Shown here one piece after another: positions 25,791 through 35,178 of a stretch of DNA of 64,000 nucleotides. Source of the stretch: JBEVJK01 sp963791325. Lineage in GTDB: Bacteria > Pseudomonadota > Alphaproteobacteria > Rhizobiales > Rhizobiaceae. Where the stretch lies: assembly GCA_963791325.1 (NCBI GenBank), contig CAWBRU010000018.1, positions 310,001-374,000 on the forward strand, written 5' to 3'. Made by a program: the position numbers and the translations under genes. The stretch's first letter is position 1. Every line of letters starts with the position of its first letter. The notes under the pieces were generated by a model. The model was given only the letters and a program-made list of their open reading frames with translations. It was not told the origin of the DNA and ran no database searches.

Positions 25791-26309
25791 TCACGCCGTT
25801 TCGTCCTTGCGGGCATAGGCGCCGAACACGCGCGCCAGCTGAGCAGCCGGGGCGTTGACGACCTGGGCGATCCGGGTTGCCGGCGTGGTGATCATGCCGA
25901 CGATCTTGGCGCGCAATTCGTCGAGCGAGGGCATGGTGGCGAGTGCCTTCACACCTTCGGCATCGAGCGAGGTCGCGCCCATCGCGCCGCCGAGAATGAC
26001 AAGCCTGTCATTCCCCTTGGCGAAATCGGACGCCACCTTCGGCGCCGCAACCGGATCGTCCGAGTAGGCGATCAGGGTCTGTCCCTTGAACAGAACCTGC
26101 ATGCGCTCGGAGTCCGTACCCTGAAGAGCGATCCGGGCGAGACGGTTCTTCGCGACTTTGACGGTGCCACCGGCGGCGCGCATCTTCGACCTCAGGTCGT
26201 TCATTTGCGCCACGGTGATGCCGGCATAGTGGGCCACGACCACCGACCCGGCGTTCTGGAACGCCTGGTTGAGGTCCGTGACAAGTTCGCGTTTTTCCGC
26301 TCTGTCCAC
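25791..26309 (-). CDS. rplJ: Ribosomal protein L10
   Basis: This 172-residue stalk-base protein starts at a GTG at 26309, giving (M)DRAEKRELVTDLNQAFQNAG, the family N-terminus. A GGAGAC site lies about 7 bases upstream. Upstream in-frame codons encode non-family Arg/Ser-rich sequence, so GTG is preferred. Conserved parts are VVVAHYAGITVAQMNDLRSK and VKVAKNRLARIAL. The tail binds L7/L12. Confidence 0.96.
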   Translation of the reverse strand: MDRAEKRELVTDLNQAFQNAGSVVVAHYAGITVAQMNDLRSKMRAAGGTVKVAKNRLARIALQGTDSERMQVLFKGQTLIAYSDDPVAAPKVASDFAKGNDRLVILGGAMGATSLDAEGVKALATMPSLDELRAKIVGMITTPATRIAQVVNAPAAQLARVFGAYARKDETA

Positions 26310-26687
26310 TGCCTGTCTCCAGTTGGCAGCCCACCGTCCCGAGGAACGGTCTGCTGCCGGTTGCCTTTTGCCGGGCGAGCGGCCCCTCGCAGGGACGCCC
26401 GATCGGCGCTCGAGGATCCTGTCCCCTTTCGCCACGCCGGCGAGCCGGCGCGCAGACAAAAGGCAATCACGGTTCGAACCTCTCGCGGAACAGCCCTTGA
26501 CCGGCTCTTCCGTGTCGGGTCTTCACCCGTCTCATGCAGGCCCTTCAGGGATTAAGGCCGGGGCCGCCTGCAATCTCGGACAGGATGCCGGCCGCCGTTT
26601 CCGGAAGCCGGCTTCCAGACCCGATGGACCGGGTCGGGAATTCGCTTGCAGGATCAACGCCTTCGCGCGAGATCCCGAGGCATCCGA
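26310..26687 (-). other. rplA-rplJ spacer (probable L10 leader)
   Basis: This 378-base spacer has no credible gene. It is rich in short inverted repeats (several CCGG/GCCG clusters around 26340-26420 and 26560-26640). The L10-L12 complex commonly autoregulates translation from such a leader, but no specific leader structure could be assigned by eye. A promoter for rplJL-rpoBC is expected here; none stood out. Confidence 0.35.
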
Positions 26688-27386
26688 TCAGGATGCCGAA
26701 AGGGTCGCGACGTCGACCTTGAGGCCGGGGCCCATGGTCGTGGTCACCGACACCTTCTTGACGTAGTTGCCCTTGGCGCCCGACGGCTTGGCGCGGATCA
26801 CCGCATCGGCGAAGGCGCGCACATTCTCCTCGATCGCCTTGGCCTCGAACGAGGCCTTGCCGACGCCGGCGTGAACGATGCCGGCCTTCTCGACCCGGAA
26901 CTCGACCGCGCCGCCCTTGGACGCCTTGACGGCGGCGGCGACGTCGGCGGTGACGGTGCCGACCTTCGGGTTGGGCATCATGCCGCGCGGCCCGAGCACC
27001 TTGCCCAGCCGGCCGACAAGCGGCATCATGTCGGGGGTGGCGATGCAGCGGTCGAAATTGATCTCGCCCTTCTGCACGGTCTCGACCAGGTCCTCCGCGC
27101 CGACGATGTCGGCCCCGGCGGCGCGCGCCTCCTCGGCCTTTTCGTTGCGGGCGAAGACGGCGACGCGCACGCTGCGCCCGGTGCCGTTCGGCAGGTTGAC
27201 CACGCCGCGCACCATCTGGTCGGCATGGCGCGGGTCGACGCCGAGATTGATCGCCACCTCGACGGTCTCGTCGAACTTGGCGCTGGCGCGCTCCTTGAGC
27301 ATCTTGATCGCCTGGTCGAGGGCATAGGCCTTGCTGCGGTCGATCCCTTCGCGCGACTTGTTCACGCGCTTTGCAATCTTTGCCAT
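26688..27386 (-). CDS. rplA: Ribosomal protein L1
   Basis: This 232-residue protein of the L1 stalk starts MAKIAKRVNKSREGIDRSKA. Typical stretches are VEVAINLGVDPRHADQMVRG, VVNLPNGTGRSVRVAVFARN and MPNPKVGTVTADVA. In other bacteria L1 represses its own operon by binding the rplK leader. It starts 4 bases after the rplK stop, so the two are translationally coupled. Confidence 0.97.
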   Translation of the reverse strand: MAKIAKRVNKSREGIDRSKAYALDQAIKMLKERASAKFDETVEVAINLGVDPRHADQMVRGVVNLPNGTGRSVRVAVFARNEKAEEARAAGADIVGAEDLVETVQKGEINFDRCIATPDMMPLVGRLGKVLGPRGMMPNPKVGTVTADVAAAVKASKGGAVEFRVEKAGIVHAGVGKASFEAKAIEENVRAFADAVIRAKPSGAKGNYVKKVSVTTTMGPGLKVDVATLSAS

Positions 27387-27390
27387 CGTC

Positions 27391-27819
27391 TTAACCCACC
27401 ACCTCGAGGCCCATCGACCGGGCCGAGCCCTCGACCATGCGCATCGCCGCCTCGACGTCGTTGGCGTTCAGGTCCTTCATCTTGGCCTCGGCGATCTCGC
27501 GCACCTTCGCCCGGCTGACCTGGCCGGCGCGCGCCTTGCCCGGCTCCTTCGAGCCGGACTTCACATTGGCGGCCTTCTTCAGGAAGTAGCTCACCGGCGG
27601 CGTCTTCATGACGAAGGTGAACGACTTGTCCTGGTAGTAGGTGATCACCACCGGGACCGGCGAGCCCTTTTCCATTTCCTGGGTCTGCGCGTTGAACGCC
27701 TTGCAGAACTCCATGATGTTGATGCCACGCTGACCAAGCGCAGGGCCGATCGGGGGCGACGGCGTCGCCGAACCCGCGGCTACCTGCAGCTTGAGCTGGC
27801 CTGCAATCTTCTTAGCCAT
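27391..27819 (-). CDS. rplK: Ribosomal protein L11
   Basis: This 142-residue protein of the GTPase-associated centre starts MAKKIAGQLKLQVAAGSATP. PPIGPALGQRGINIMEFCKA and the C-terminal RNA-binding KVREIAEAKMKDLNANDVEA are intact. It heads the rplKA pair and lies 175 bases after nusG. Confidence 0.97.
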   Translation of the reverse strand: MAKKIAGQLKLQVAAGSATPSPPIGPALGQRGINIMEFCKAFNAQTQEMEKGSPVPVVITYYQDKSFTFVMKTPPVSYFLKKAANVKSGSKEPGKARAGQVSRAKVREIAEAKMKDLNANDVEAAMRMVEGSARSMGLEVVG

Positions 27820-27925
27820 CTCGATGTCTCTCTACTCGTGCCGGCGGCCTCGGCCGGCGGTTGGAGTTCGGTGGTGCGGTCCGGGTCGAGCTGGCTGAGC
27901 CGCCCTCGCCTTCCACCCTGCGCTG

Positions 27926-27984
27926 CCGATGGCCGCCGAGCACCATCGGCGACGGCCATCGACGCTGCCGGCCTGGCCGGCAGC
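27926..27984 (-). promoter_or_regulatory. Two hairpins in the nusG-rplK gap
   Basis: GCTGCCGGC-ctg-GCCGGCAGC (27964-27984) is a perfect 9-bp stem. Next to it CGATGGCCG(CCGA) pairs with (TCGG)CGACGGCCATCG across 27926-27961. Neither is followed by a T-run. They may slow transcription after nusG or form part of the L1-responsive leader of rplKA; this is inference from place only. Confidence 0.4.
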
Positions 27985-27994
27985 AATCTTCGGC

Positions 27995-28522
27995 TCAGCC
28001 CTTCTCGACCTCGCCGAAACCCAGTTCGACCGGCACGGCGCGGCCGAAGATCGACACCTCGACCTTGAGCCTGGCGCGCTCCTCATCGACCTCCTGGACG
28101 AAGCCGTTGAAGGAGGCGAACGGACCATCGGAGACGCGGACCTGCTCGCCGATCTCGAAGGTCACCGAGGGCTTCGGCCGCTCGACCCCTTCCTGGACCT
28201 GGTGGAGGATCTGTTCGGCCTCCTTGTCGGAAATCGGCACAGGCTTTGAATCACCAAGGAAACCAGTGACTTTCGGGGTGTTCTTAATCAAAGAGAAGAC
28301 GGCGTCGGTGAGGTTGGCCCGGACCAGAACATAGCCGGGGAAGAACTTCCGCTCGGCGTCCACCTTGCGGCCGCGGCGCACCTCCACGACCTTCTCGGTC
28401 GGCACCACGATCTGCTCGATCTTGTCGGACAAGCCCTTCTGTTTGGCCTTGTTCTCGATGTCCTCGGCCACTTTCTTCTCGAAATTGGAATAGGCGTGGA
28501 CGATGTACCACCGCGCAGTCAT
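27995..28522 (-). CDS. nusG: Transcription elongation/antitermination factor NusG
   Basis: This 175-residue protein starts at the ATG at 28522 (MTARWYIVHAYSNFEKKVAE). The N-terminal NGN domain, which binds RNA polymerase, runs to about residue 115 and includes FFPGYVLVRANLTDAVFSLI. The C-terminal KOW domain begins near IGEQVRVSDGPFASFNGFVQ and contacts Rho or S10. It is 23 bases after secE, the standard pair. Confidence 0.97.
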   Translation of the reverse strand: MTARWYIVHAYSNFEKKVAEDIENKAKQKGLSDKIEQIVVPTEKVVEVRRGRKVDAERKFFPGYVLVRANLTDAVFSLIKNTPKVTGFLGDSKPVPISDKEAEQILHQVQEGVERPKPSVTFEIGEQVRVSDGPFASFNGFVQEVDEERARLKVEVSIFGRAVPVELGFGEVEKG

Positions 28523-28545
28523 CTCGGATGCTCCGTAGTTGCGGT

Positions 28546-28749
28546 CTATCGCCCGATGCCGAGCAGGATCTCGACAGCGTACGCCATCAGCTGATCGGCG
28601 GCGAAGAAGAACAGGGCGGCCAGGAAGGCGAAGGCCAGCACCATCGCCGTCGAGATCAGGGTCTCGCGCCGCGACGGCCAGGTGACTTTCGCGGTTTCTG
28701 CCCTCACCTGCTGAAGGAAGGTGAATGGATTTGTGGTTCGTGACGCCAT
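28546..28749 (-). CDS. secE: Preprotein translocase subunit SecE
   Basis: This 67-residue short-form SecE has an N-terminal amphipathic helix (FLQQVRAETAKVTWPSRRET) with the conserved KVTWPSR. A single membrane segment follows (TAMVLAFAFLAALFFFAADQ). It stabilises SecY in the inner membrane. Single-span SecE is normal for alphaproteobacteria. Confidence 0.96.
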   Translation of the reverse strand: MASRTTNPFTFLQQVRAETAKVTWPSRRETLISTAMVLAFAFLAALFFFAADQLMAYAVEILLGIGR

Positions 28750-28961
28750 GTGCCGCTCTGTTGCGGAGCCTCTCGAAGGGCCCCTTGTTGTCTGCTGCGA
28801 GTGGGAGCTGTTGTCCCCGGCCGCAGTACCGGGATGACCCCTGCCCGTGCTCCCCGTGCGAAGCCGGAAACGACCACCGAATCGGCTGCCTGGTTCCGGG
28901 CACGCAGTTCAGGCGCGTAAAGCTGGGTTCCCAGCTCCACGCGCCGCGTGTCTGTTCGCTC

Positions 28962-28990
28962 TACATAAGACCGATTTCCGGCCAGCGCAA
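28962..28990 (-). promoter_or_regulatory. Likely promoter of secE-nusG
   Basis: On the minus strand TTGCGC is followed after 17 bases by TATGTA, a reasonable sigma-70 pair, about 215 bases upstream of secE and 80 bases after the tRNA-Trp. A T-run at 28996-29001 directly before it could end tRNA-Trp transcription. The rest of the 320-base tRNA-secE gap shows nothing else. Confidence 0.4.
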
Positions 28991-29068
28991 GGGCCAAAAA
29001 ACCGGGTTGCCGCGGCTCCGGAACGGTGCGTCTCGGCCGTCCGGCAACGGGGGCTCTCGACGTGTGCC

Positions 29069-29144
<76 letters not shown>

Positions 29145-29264
29145 AGCGCGCCGTCACGCCTGCCGCGCAGCACGCGCTTCCTAGATTTTTCCGCAGGCCC
29201 TGTAAAGGGCATGCGGCTCGGCCGGGGATAGTCTCCCGGCCGGCACGGTTCCTGCTCTTTTCGC

Positions 29265-30440
<1,176 letters not shown>

Positions 30441-30705
30441 GTCCTCGGTCTTTCCTGCGATCTGGTAGGAGCTGCGATCGATGGGCGGCGATTAGCGATT
30501 GCGGTCTGAAAAGACAAGCCCTTTCGCCACCGCGCGGCCCGCAAGGCCGGGGCTGGAACGTGCGCCGATCGATCGGTGAAGCGCCGGATATAGGGATCGG
30601 CGGGGCGCGCGACAACCGCCCTGCTCCTCCGTCCCGGGACAAGCCGTCCCGGCAGCCTGCCGAGCCGAAAGATTTCCGGGAACCTGGAGCCGCCCGGCGC
30701 CATCC

Positions 30706-30734
30706 AATGGTCGGGCCGGTCACGCGAGTGTCAA
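30706..30734 (-). promoter_or_regulatory. Possible tuf promoter
   Basis: On the minus strand a perfect TTGACA lies at 30729-30734, with a poor -10 (ACCATT) 17 bases downstream. It is about 290 bases upstream of tuf and 130 bases from the tRNA-Gly fragment. Originally tuf may have been cotranscribed with an upstream tRNA cluster, so this may be only a part-time promoter. Confidence 0.3.
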
Positions 30735-30862
30735 CTTCATGGAGGGCCGGCTCGGCGCCCGCCGCCGCTAGGGAACCCTAACGCAAACGGCGGCGGGCGG
30801 TCAGTTCCGGCTGCCGGAAAGCTCGCCTGCCGTCGACAAAAAGTGCTGCGAGGCACATGGGT

Positions 30863-30910
30863 CTTGGAGCGGGTAGCGGGAATCGAACCCGCATAGTCAG
30901 CTCGGAAGGC
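30863..30910 (-). repeat. Left attachment-site-like repeat: 3' fragment of tRNA-Gly(TCC)
   Basis: The minus strand reads from the anticodon loop through the T arm (GCGGGTTCGATTCCCGC) to the acceptor end and CCA, but the 5' half of the tRNA is absent. It matches the copy at 40363-40410 at 46 of 48 positions; the two differences lie in the anticodon loop/stem (CGAG here) and the variable loop. It lies directly upstream of tuf, where many proteobacteria carry tRNA-Gly(TCC). It is therefore read as the displaced attachment end of an integrated element, not as a working tRNA. Confidence 0.8.
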
Positions 30911-31105
30911 TCAAGCTTCTCGTTCACTTTGAATGTTTTAGATGTAGAAAATTGCTCCATGTGGGCCGAGATTTGTCAAGCAAAGATCAATGAGGCTGTA
31001 GCAACAATCAGCTTGCCTGATATCTATCTCAAAGCGCGAGGACAGGCGCAGCTAGTCAGTTTTTGAGAACACCCGGCCGCCGCTCGGAGCCCGAGCGCCG
31101 TTTGA

Positions 31106-31522
31106 TCAGCCCCCGCCTCGCGTCGCTATCCATGTCGTAACGAGATAGCCACATGTGGCGGCGACCGCACTGAGGGCCACGCCCCAAGCCATGTCGACGA
31201 TGGTGACGGAGACCGACCAGTTCTTCAAGGTCGAAAGATTGCTCATATCATAGGTACCATAGGCGACCAGCCCAAGCAGCGCGCCTTTCATCAGCGCCGT
31301 GACCCAGCTTCCGGCGTGCATGGCCGGCAGGACGGCGAAATGGACCAAGCCGGCGACATAGACGAGATAGAAGAGCCCGGCGACACCCAGTTTGGGCTGG
31401 GCCAGCAACAACTCGCCGATCCGGCTGCGGTAGAAGCCTGACGCCATATTGGTGAGCCAGACGAAATCGAGCCCGAAGAACACCAGCGCGGTGCCCGCAT
31501 AGGCAATGGCGAAGTTCAACAT
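31106..31522 (-). CDS. DUF2177 family membrane protein
   Basis: This 138-residue protein has about four hydrophobic segments (for example IAYAGTALVFFGLDFVWLTN, then GLFYLVYVAGLVHFAVLPAM). The family is of unknown function and often lies next to RpoE/ChrR sigma systems. The start is the ATG at 31522 behind GAAAGAG. It follows chrR by 20 bases, so it is probably the third gene of the rpoE-chrR operon and controlled by that sigma factor. Confidence 0.75.
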   Translation of the reverse strand: MLNFAIAYAGTALVFFGLDFVWLTNMASGFYRSRIGELLLAQPKLGVAGLFYLVYVAGLVHFAVLPAMHAGSWVTALMKGALLGLVAYGTYDMSNLSTLKNWSVSVTIVDMAWGVALSAVAATCGYLVTTWIATRGGG

Positions 31523-31542
31523 AATGGCTCTTTCGGCTTGGC

Positions 31543-32205
31543 TCAGATGCCCAGAATGGGCTGAATGGCGCGAACGAACCAACTTCGGAAGCGCAGCGGC
31601 GCGTCGGTGACGGCAAGGCAGATGCAATCCTCTGCTGGCGTCGCGGTCGGCTGGTGCGTAAGGCTCGCATCCGCGTCCTCGATATCGCCACGCGCGAACA
31701 GGTCCGTGCCATCGACGAAGCTGCCGGACAGCACGAGCGTCAGTTCGCGGCCGCCATGGCCATGCTCGGGCACCGGCTTGCCGGCTGGAATCCTCAACAG
31801 TCGAACCTGTGTCTCGCTGTCCGCCGTCCGAATGCGGATCTGGGAAGCGCCGCGACCGAGCGGGCGCCAGCGCAGCGTCTCGAAATCGCCACCGAGGTAG
31901 GAGCGCAACGGCTCGGGCAGCCCATCATCGCGACGGGCAGCCGGACCCGCGCGTGGTATCTCGCGCTGCGTCGGAGTGGGCTGGGCGATACGGCGCCGCA
32001 CGGCCTCCCAGGATGAGTCCGCTTCGACAGGGAGTTGAGCCGCCTCGAGCAATTCGCCCCCTATGCCCTCGGCCACGGCCAGTCTTTTCCGGCAGGCGGG
32101 GCAAAGCGCCAGATGGGTGGCGACGGCCAGGCTCCAGCCTTCCGCGAGACTGCCGGCGGCGTAGCTGATCAGAAGATCATCGCTCAGATGATGGCGGATG
32201 GTCAC
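31543..32205 (-). CDS. chrR: ChrR-type zinc cupin anti-sigma factor
   Basis: This 220-residue protein has an N-terminal anti-sigma domain with a His/Cys zinc site (HHLSDDLLISYAAGSLAEG followed by HLALCPACRKRL), then a cupin domain from about residue 95 (PAGKPVPEHGHGGRELTLVL). In Rhodobacter, ChrR holds RpoE until singlet oxygen releases it. The start is a GTG at 32205 that overlaps the rpoE stop in a GTGA box, the tight coupling expected for a sigma/anti-sigma pair. Confidence 0.85.
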   Translation of the reverse strand: MTIRHHLSDDLLISYAAGSLAEGWSLAVATHLALCPACRKRLAVAEGIGGELLEAAQLPVEADSSWEAVRRRIAQPTPTQREIPRAGPAARRDDGLPEPLRSYLGGDFETLRWRPLGRGASQIRIRTADSETQVRLLRIPAGKPVPEHGHGGRELTLVLSGSFVDGTDLFARGDIEDADASLTHQPTATPAEDCICLAVTDAPLRFRSWFVRAIQPILGI

Positions 32206-32789
32206 GTCGCTTCTCCGTTCCGATCGAGCGCGGCGCGCAGTTTGGCAAATGCGAGGCGCAGACGCGACTTGACCGTTCCGAGCGGCAGGTTGAGGCTGGC
32301 AGCGATAGCGCTGTGCGAATTGTCCTCGAAGTAGGCGAGCTTCAGGAGCGCCACCTGCTCTTGCGGCAGCGCAGCTATCGCCTGATGCAATTGGGCGGAC
32401 GCCTCTTGGGCGTCGAAGGCCTCGTCCGCGGGAGCGACATCGTCCTGCACAAAGGCTGGATCGTTTGGATCGAAATCCGGGCGCTTGTCACGTCGGAATG
32501 CGTCGATGCGCAGATTGCGGGCGATGGTGAAGATCCAGGTCGACACTGCGCCCTTGGCCGGATCGAAGCGATCCGCCTTGTTCCAGACCGCGATCATGGT
32601 TTCCTGCATCAGCTCCTCGGCCGCCTGGCTGTCGCCGGCCAATCGCCCCATGTAGGCCTTCACGCGGGGCGCAAAATGCCGAAACAGCACCTCGAACGCT
32701 TCGACATCGCGTCGTGCGCCAATCGCGACAAGCAGTTCCGCCATGTTCTGCTTCGCGTCGTCTTCTGCCGGCCGGTGCATCTCAACCAT
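32202..32789 (-). CDS. rpoE: ECF11-type RpoE sigma factor (singlet-oxygen response type)
   Basis: This 195-residue sigma factor has region 2 (MGRLAGDSQAAEELMQETMI, then RFDPAKGAVSTWIFTIARNL) and region 4 (QEQVALLKLAYFEDNSHSAI to LPLGTVKSRLRLAFAKLR). Pairing with ChrR places it in the ECF11 group. The start at 32789 (MVEMHRPAEDD) follows GGTTGGG; an in-frame ATG three codons later is also possible. The TGATCC-type promoter upstream suggests autoregulation. Confidence 0.87.
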   Translation of the reverse strand: MVEMHRPAEDDAKQNMAELLVAIGARRDVEAFEVLFRHFAPRVKAYMGRLAGDSQAAEELMQETMIAVWNKADRFDPAKGAVSTWIFTIARNLRIDAFRRDKRPDFDPNDPAFVQDDVAPADEAFDAQEASAQLHQAIAALPQEQVALLKLAYFEDNSHSAIAASLNLPLGTVKSRLRLAFAKLRAALDRNGEAT

Positions 32790-32895
32790 TCCCAACCTGC
32801 GAACAAGTAGCTCGGCGCGGCGCCACGGCACCGCGGCCATGCACTGTTTTTGCCACGCTGATGCGGGGATGGAAATGAGCGCGTTCATGCAGGCT

Positions 32896-32923
32896 TCTAC
32901 GCGGCCGGACCGCGAACGGATCA
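32896..32923 (-). promoter_or_regulatory. RpoE-type promoter of rpoE-chrR (autoregulation)
   Basis: On the minus strand TGATCC is followed after 18 bases by TAGA, close to the TGATCC / TAAGA-like pattern described for Rhodobacter RpoE. It lies about 107 bases upstream of the rpoE start. The opposite operon has a similar site 26 bases away, making a divergent pair. Confidence 0.5.
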
Positions 32924-32948
32924 TCGGCGCGCGTTTTTCGCTGCCGAT

Positions 32949-32976
32949 CGATCCAGAACCACTTCTGCTCCGTATC
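32949..32976 (+). promoter_or_regulatory. RpoE-type promoter of the divergent lipid operon
   Basis: CGATCC is followed after 18 bases by TATC, a one-mismatch version of the TGATCC box with the same spacing as the site on the other strand. It lies 43 bases upstream of the flavoprotein start at 33019. Joint control of both operons by RpoE is inferred. Confidence 0.42.
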
Positions 32977-33018
32977 ACTGGCAGAAACGGCATCGGCGAG
33001 GAAGGATAGAACGTGCGA

Positions 33019-34372
33019 ATGGACGCCAAGGGCAAGCATGCTGACACCGAGCGCAGCGTCGCTGTGGTCGGTTCGGGAATCTCCGGCCTGTCCGCCACTT
33101 GGCTTCTCAGCCGGTCAGATGCGAGTCACGCTCTATGAGAGCGAGTCCAGGCTCGGCGGTCACTCCAACACGGTTGAGCTTTCGACCGCCAACGGCCCCA
33201 TTCCCGTCGATACCGGCTTCATCGTCTACAATGAACGCAATTACCCGAACCTCGTCGCCCTGTTCAACGAGCTCGGCGTCGAAACAGCTGCCTCCGAGAT
33301 GTCGTTCTCGGCGTCTCTGGATGGCGGCGAGCTCGAATATTCCGGCTCCGGCCTGAATGGGTTTATGGCCCAGCGCGGCAATGTCGTGCGGCCTCGCTTC
33401 TGGCGCATGATGCGGGATATCCTGCGCTTTTATCGCGAGGCTCCCGACGTATTGCAGTGCACGGAGCTCCACGGGCTGACCTTGGGTGACTATCTCGACC
33501 GCAACGATTACGCGCCAGCGTTCATCGAAGACCACCTGCTGCCGATGGGTGCTGCGATCTGGTCAACGACCGCGCGCGATATGCGTGCCTATCCGCTGCT
33601 CGCCTTTATCCGGTTCTTCGCCAGCCATGGCCTGCTGAACCTCGTCGACCGGCCGAAATGGCGAACCGTCCAGGGCGGCAGCCGCGAATACGTCCAGCGC
33701 CTGAGTAGGGAGTTCGCTGATGCGATCCGCCTCAACACGCCGGTCGCACGGATCACGCGAGAGGGAGGCCGCGTCATGATCACCGATGCCTCGGGCCATA
33801 CGGACAGCTTCACGGATGTCGTCATTGCCACACATGCCGACCAAGCGTTGCGCATCCTCGGCGACGCCGATGCGCAGGAGACATCGATACTTGGCGCGTT
33901 TCGCTACACCGACAATCTCGCCGTCCTTCATTCGGACGAGAAACTGATGCCGCGGCGCCGGCGCGTCTGGTCGAGCTGGAATTACATCGGCGAGAGCAGG
34001 AGCGATGACGCCCAGCCGCTCTGTGTTACCTACTGGATGAACCGCCTGCAAAACCTCGACCACCGCCATCCGCTGTTCGTGACGCTCAACCCAACCCGGC
34101 AAATCGACCCAGCCAAGAGGATCGACAGCTTCCAGTACACCCATCCGCTGTTCGACCAGCCGGCGCTCGCGGCGCAGAAGCAGCTCTGGCGGCTGCAGGG
34201 CCAACGCAACACATGGTTCTGCGGCGCCTATTTCGGTTTCGGCTTCCATGAGGACGGCCTGCAAGCGGCCCTTGCCGCTGCCGAAGATCTCACCGACGTG
34301 CGCCGCCCGTGGAACGTCCGCGACGAATCCGGGCGCATCACGCTGGCACCCCGAAGCGAGGCCGCCGAATGA
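33019..34372 (+). pseudogene. FAD-dependent amine-oxidase-like protein (COG2907), one-base frameshift near its N-terminus
   Basis: The first 32 codons from the ATG at 33019 encode the dinucleotide-binding motif VAVVGSGISGLSATWLLS. The remaining ~420 codons are in another frame, starting MRVTLYESESRLGGHSNTVE. Removing one C near 33111 joins them into a normal NAD(P)/FAD-binding protein (WLLSGQMRVTLYE). After that point the frame is fully open to the stop at 34372, with DTGFIVYNERNYPNLVALFN typical of COG2907. In Rhodobacter a related flavoprotein lies in the RpoE regulon next to a cyclopropane-synthase-like enzyme. The gene is either inactivated or carries a sequencing error. Confidence 0.75.
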
Positions 34373-35178
34373 GCGGTCAAACCGCCCTGTTCCTCGGCGA
34401 TGTGATGCATGCGCGGCTCAGACCACGCCGGCACAAGCTTCATTACCGCGTCTTCTCGCTGCTGCTCGATCTCGACGAACTGCCGGCGATCAGCGCGACT
34501 TCGAGGCTGTTCGGCCATAATCGTCGCGCCGTGCTGAGCTTCTGGGACAAGGACCATGGCGATGGCGGCAGCGGAGGGTTGCGCGCCTGGATCGAGACCC
34601 GGCTGCGGGAGGCCGGGTGCCATGAGGCCGGCATGAGCCTCCGCGTGCTCTGCTATCCGCGCATCCTCGGCTATGTGTTCAATCCGCTCACCGTCTATTT
34701 CTGCTACGCGCCTAACGGCACGCTGCGCGCCATTCTCTATGAGGTCTGCAACACCTTCGGCGAACGCCACACCTATGTCATCGCCGTCTCGGGCGACCGG
34801 TCCGGCGCGATCCGGCACGGCTGCGCCAAGGAACTCTACGTCTCGCCCTTTCTGCCGATGGAATGCTTCTATCGCTTCCATATCGAACCCCCTGACGAAA
34901 CCATCTTGGTGCGGATCGAGGAGTCGGACGAGGAAGGTCCGTTGCTCGTCGCCTCCTTCGCCGGCAGGCGCCAGCCGATGACCGACCGCGCGCTGCTCGG
35001 CGCCCTCACGCGCTACCCGCTGATGACCCTGAAGGTCATGGCCGGAATTCACTGGGAAGCCCTGCGCCTTTGGCGAAAGGGCGTTCCCGTTCATCGTCAT
35101 CGGGTCGCAGCCCAGCCCGTTGCCAGCACCATCGTCACGCCCCGCTTCGAGGATGCCAGAACCCATGAGCCACGTTGA
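34369..35178 (+). CDS. DUF1365 family protein
   Basis: This 269-residue protein starts at the ATG at 34369, overlapping the flavoprotein stop (ATGA). Family stretches are VMHARLRPRRHKLHYRVFSL, LCYPRILGYVFNPLTVYFCY, EVCNTFGERHTYVI and VSPFLPMECFYRFHI. DUF1365 proteins almost always lie between a COG2907 flavoprotein and a cyclopropane-fatty-acid-synthase-like enzyme, as here, and probably take part in the same lipid modification. The exact reaction is not known. Confidence 0.85.
   Translation: MSGQTALFLGDVMHARLRPRRHKLHYRVFSLLLDLDELPAISATSRLFGHNRRAVLSFWDKDHGDGGSGGLRAWIETRLREAGCHEAGMSLRVLCYPRILGYVFNPLTVYFCYAPNGTLRAILYEVCNTFGERHTYVIAVSGDRSGAIRHGCAKELYVSPFLPMECFYRFHIEPPDETILVRIEESDEEGPLLVASFAGRRQPMTDRALLGALTRYPLMTLKVMAGIHWEALRLWRKGVPVHRHRVAAQPVASTIVTPRFEDARTHEPR

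Noticed and set aside
29170..29241. Two inverted repeats downstream of tuf as a terminator
   Set aside because: Stems exist (CCGCA-GGCCCT/AGGGCA-TGCGG and GGCCGGG/CCCGGCC) but the minus-strand side is followed by A-rich or mixed sequence, not a T-run.
30857..31066. Plus-strand frame across the left tRNA-Gly fragment that reads GAGSGNRTRI
   Set aside because: It is a translation of the antisense of the tRNA fragment, a well-known false gene type; no ribosome site.
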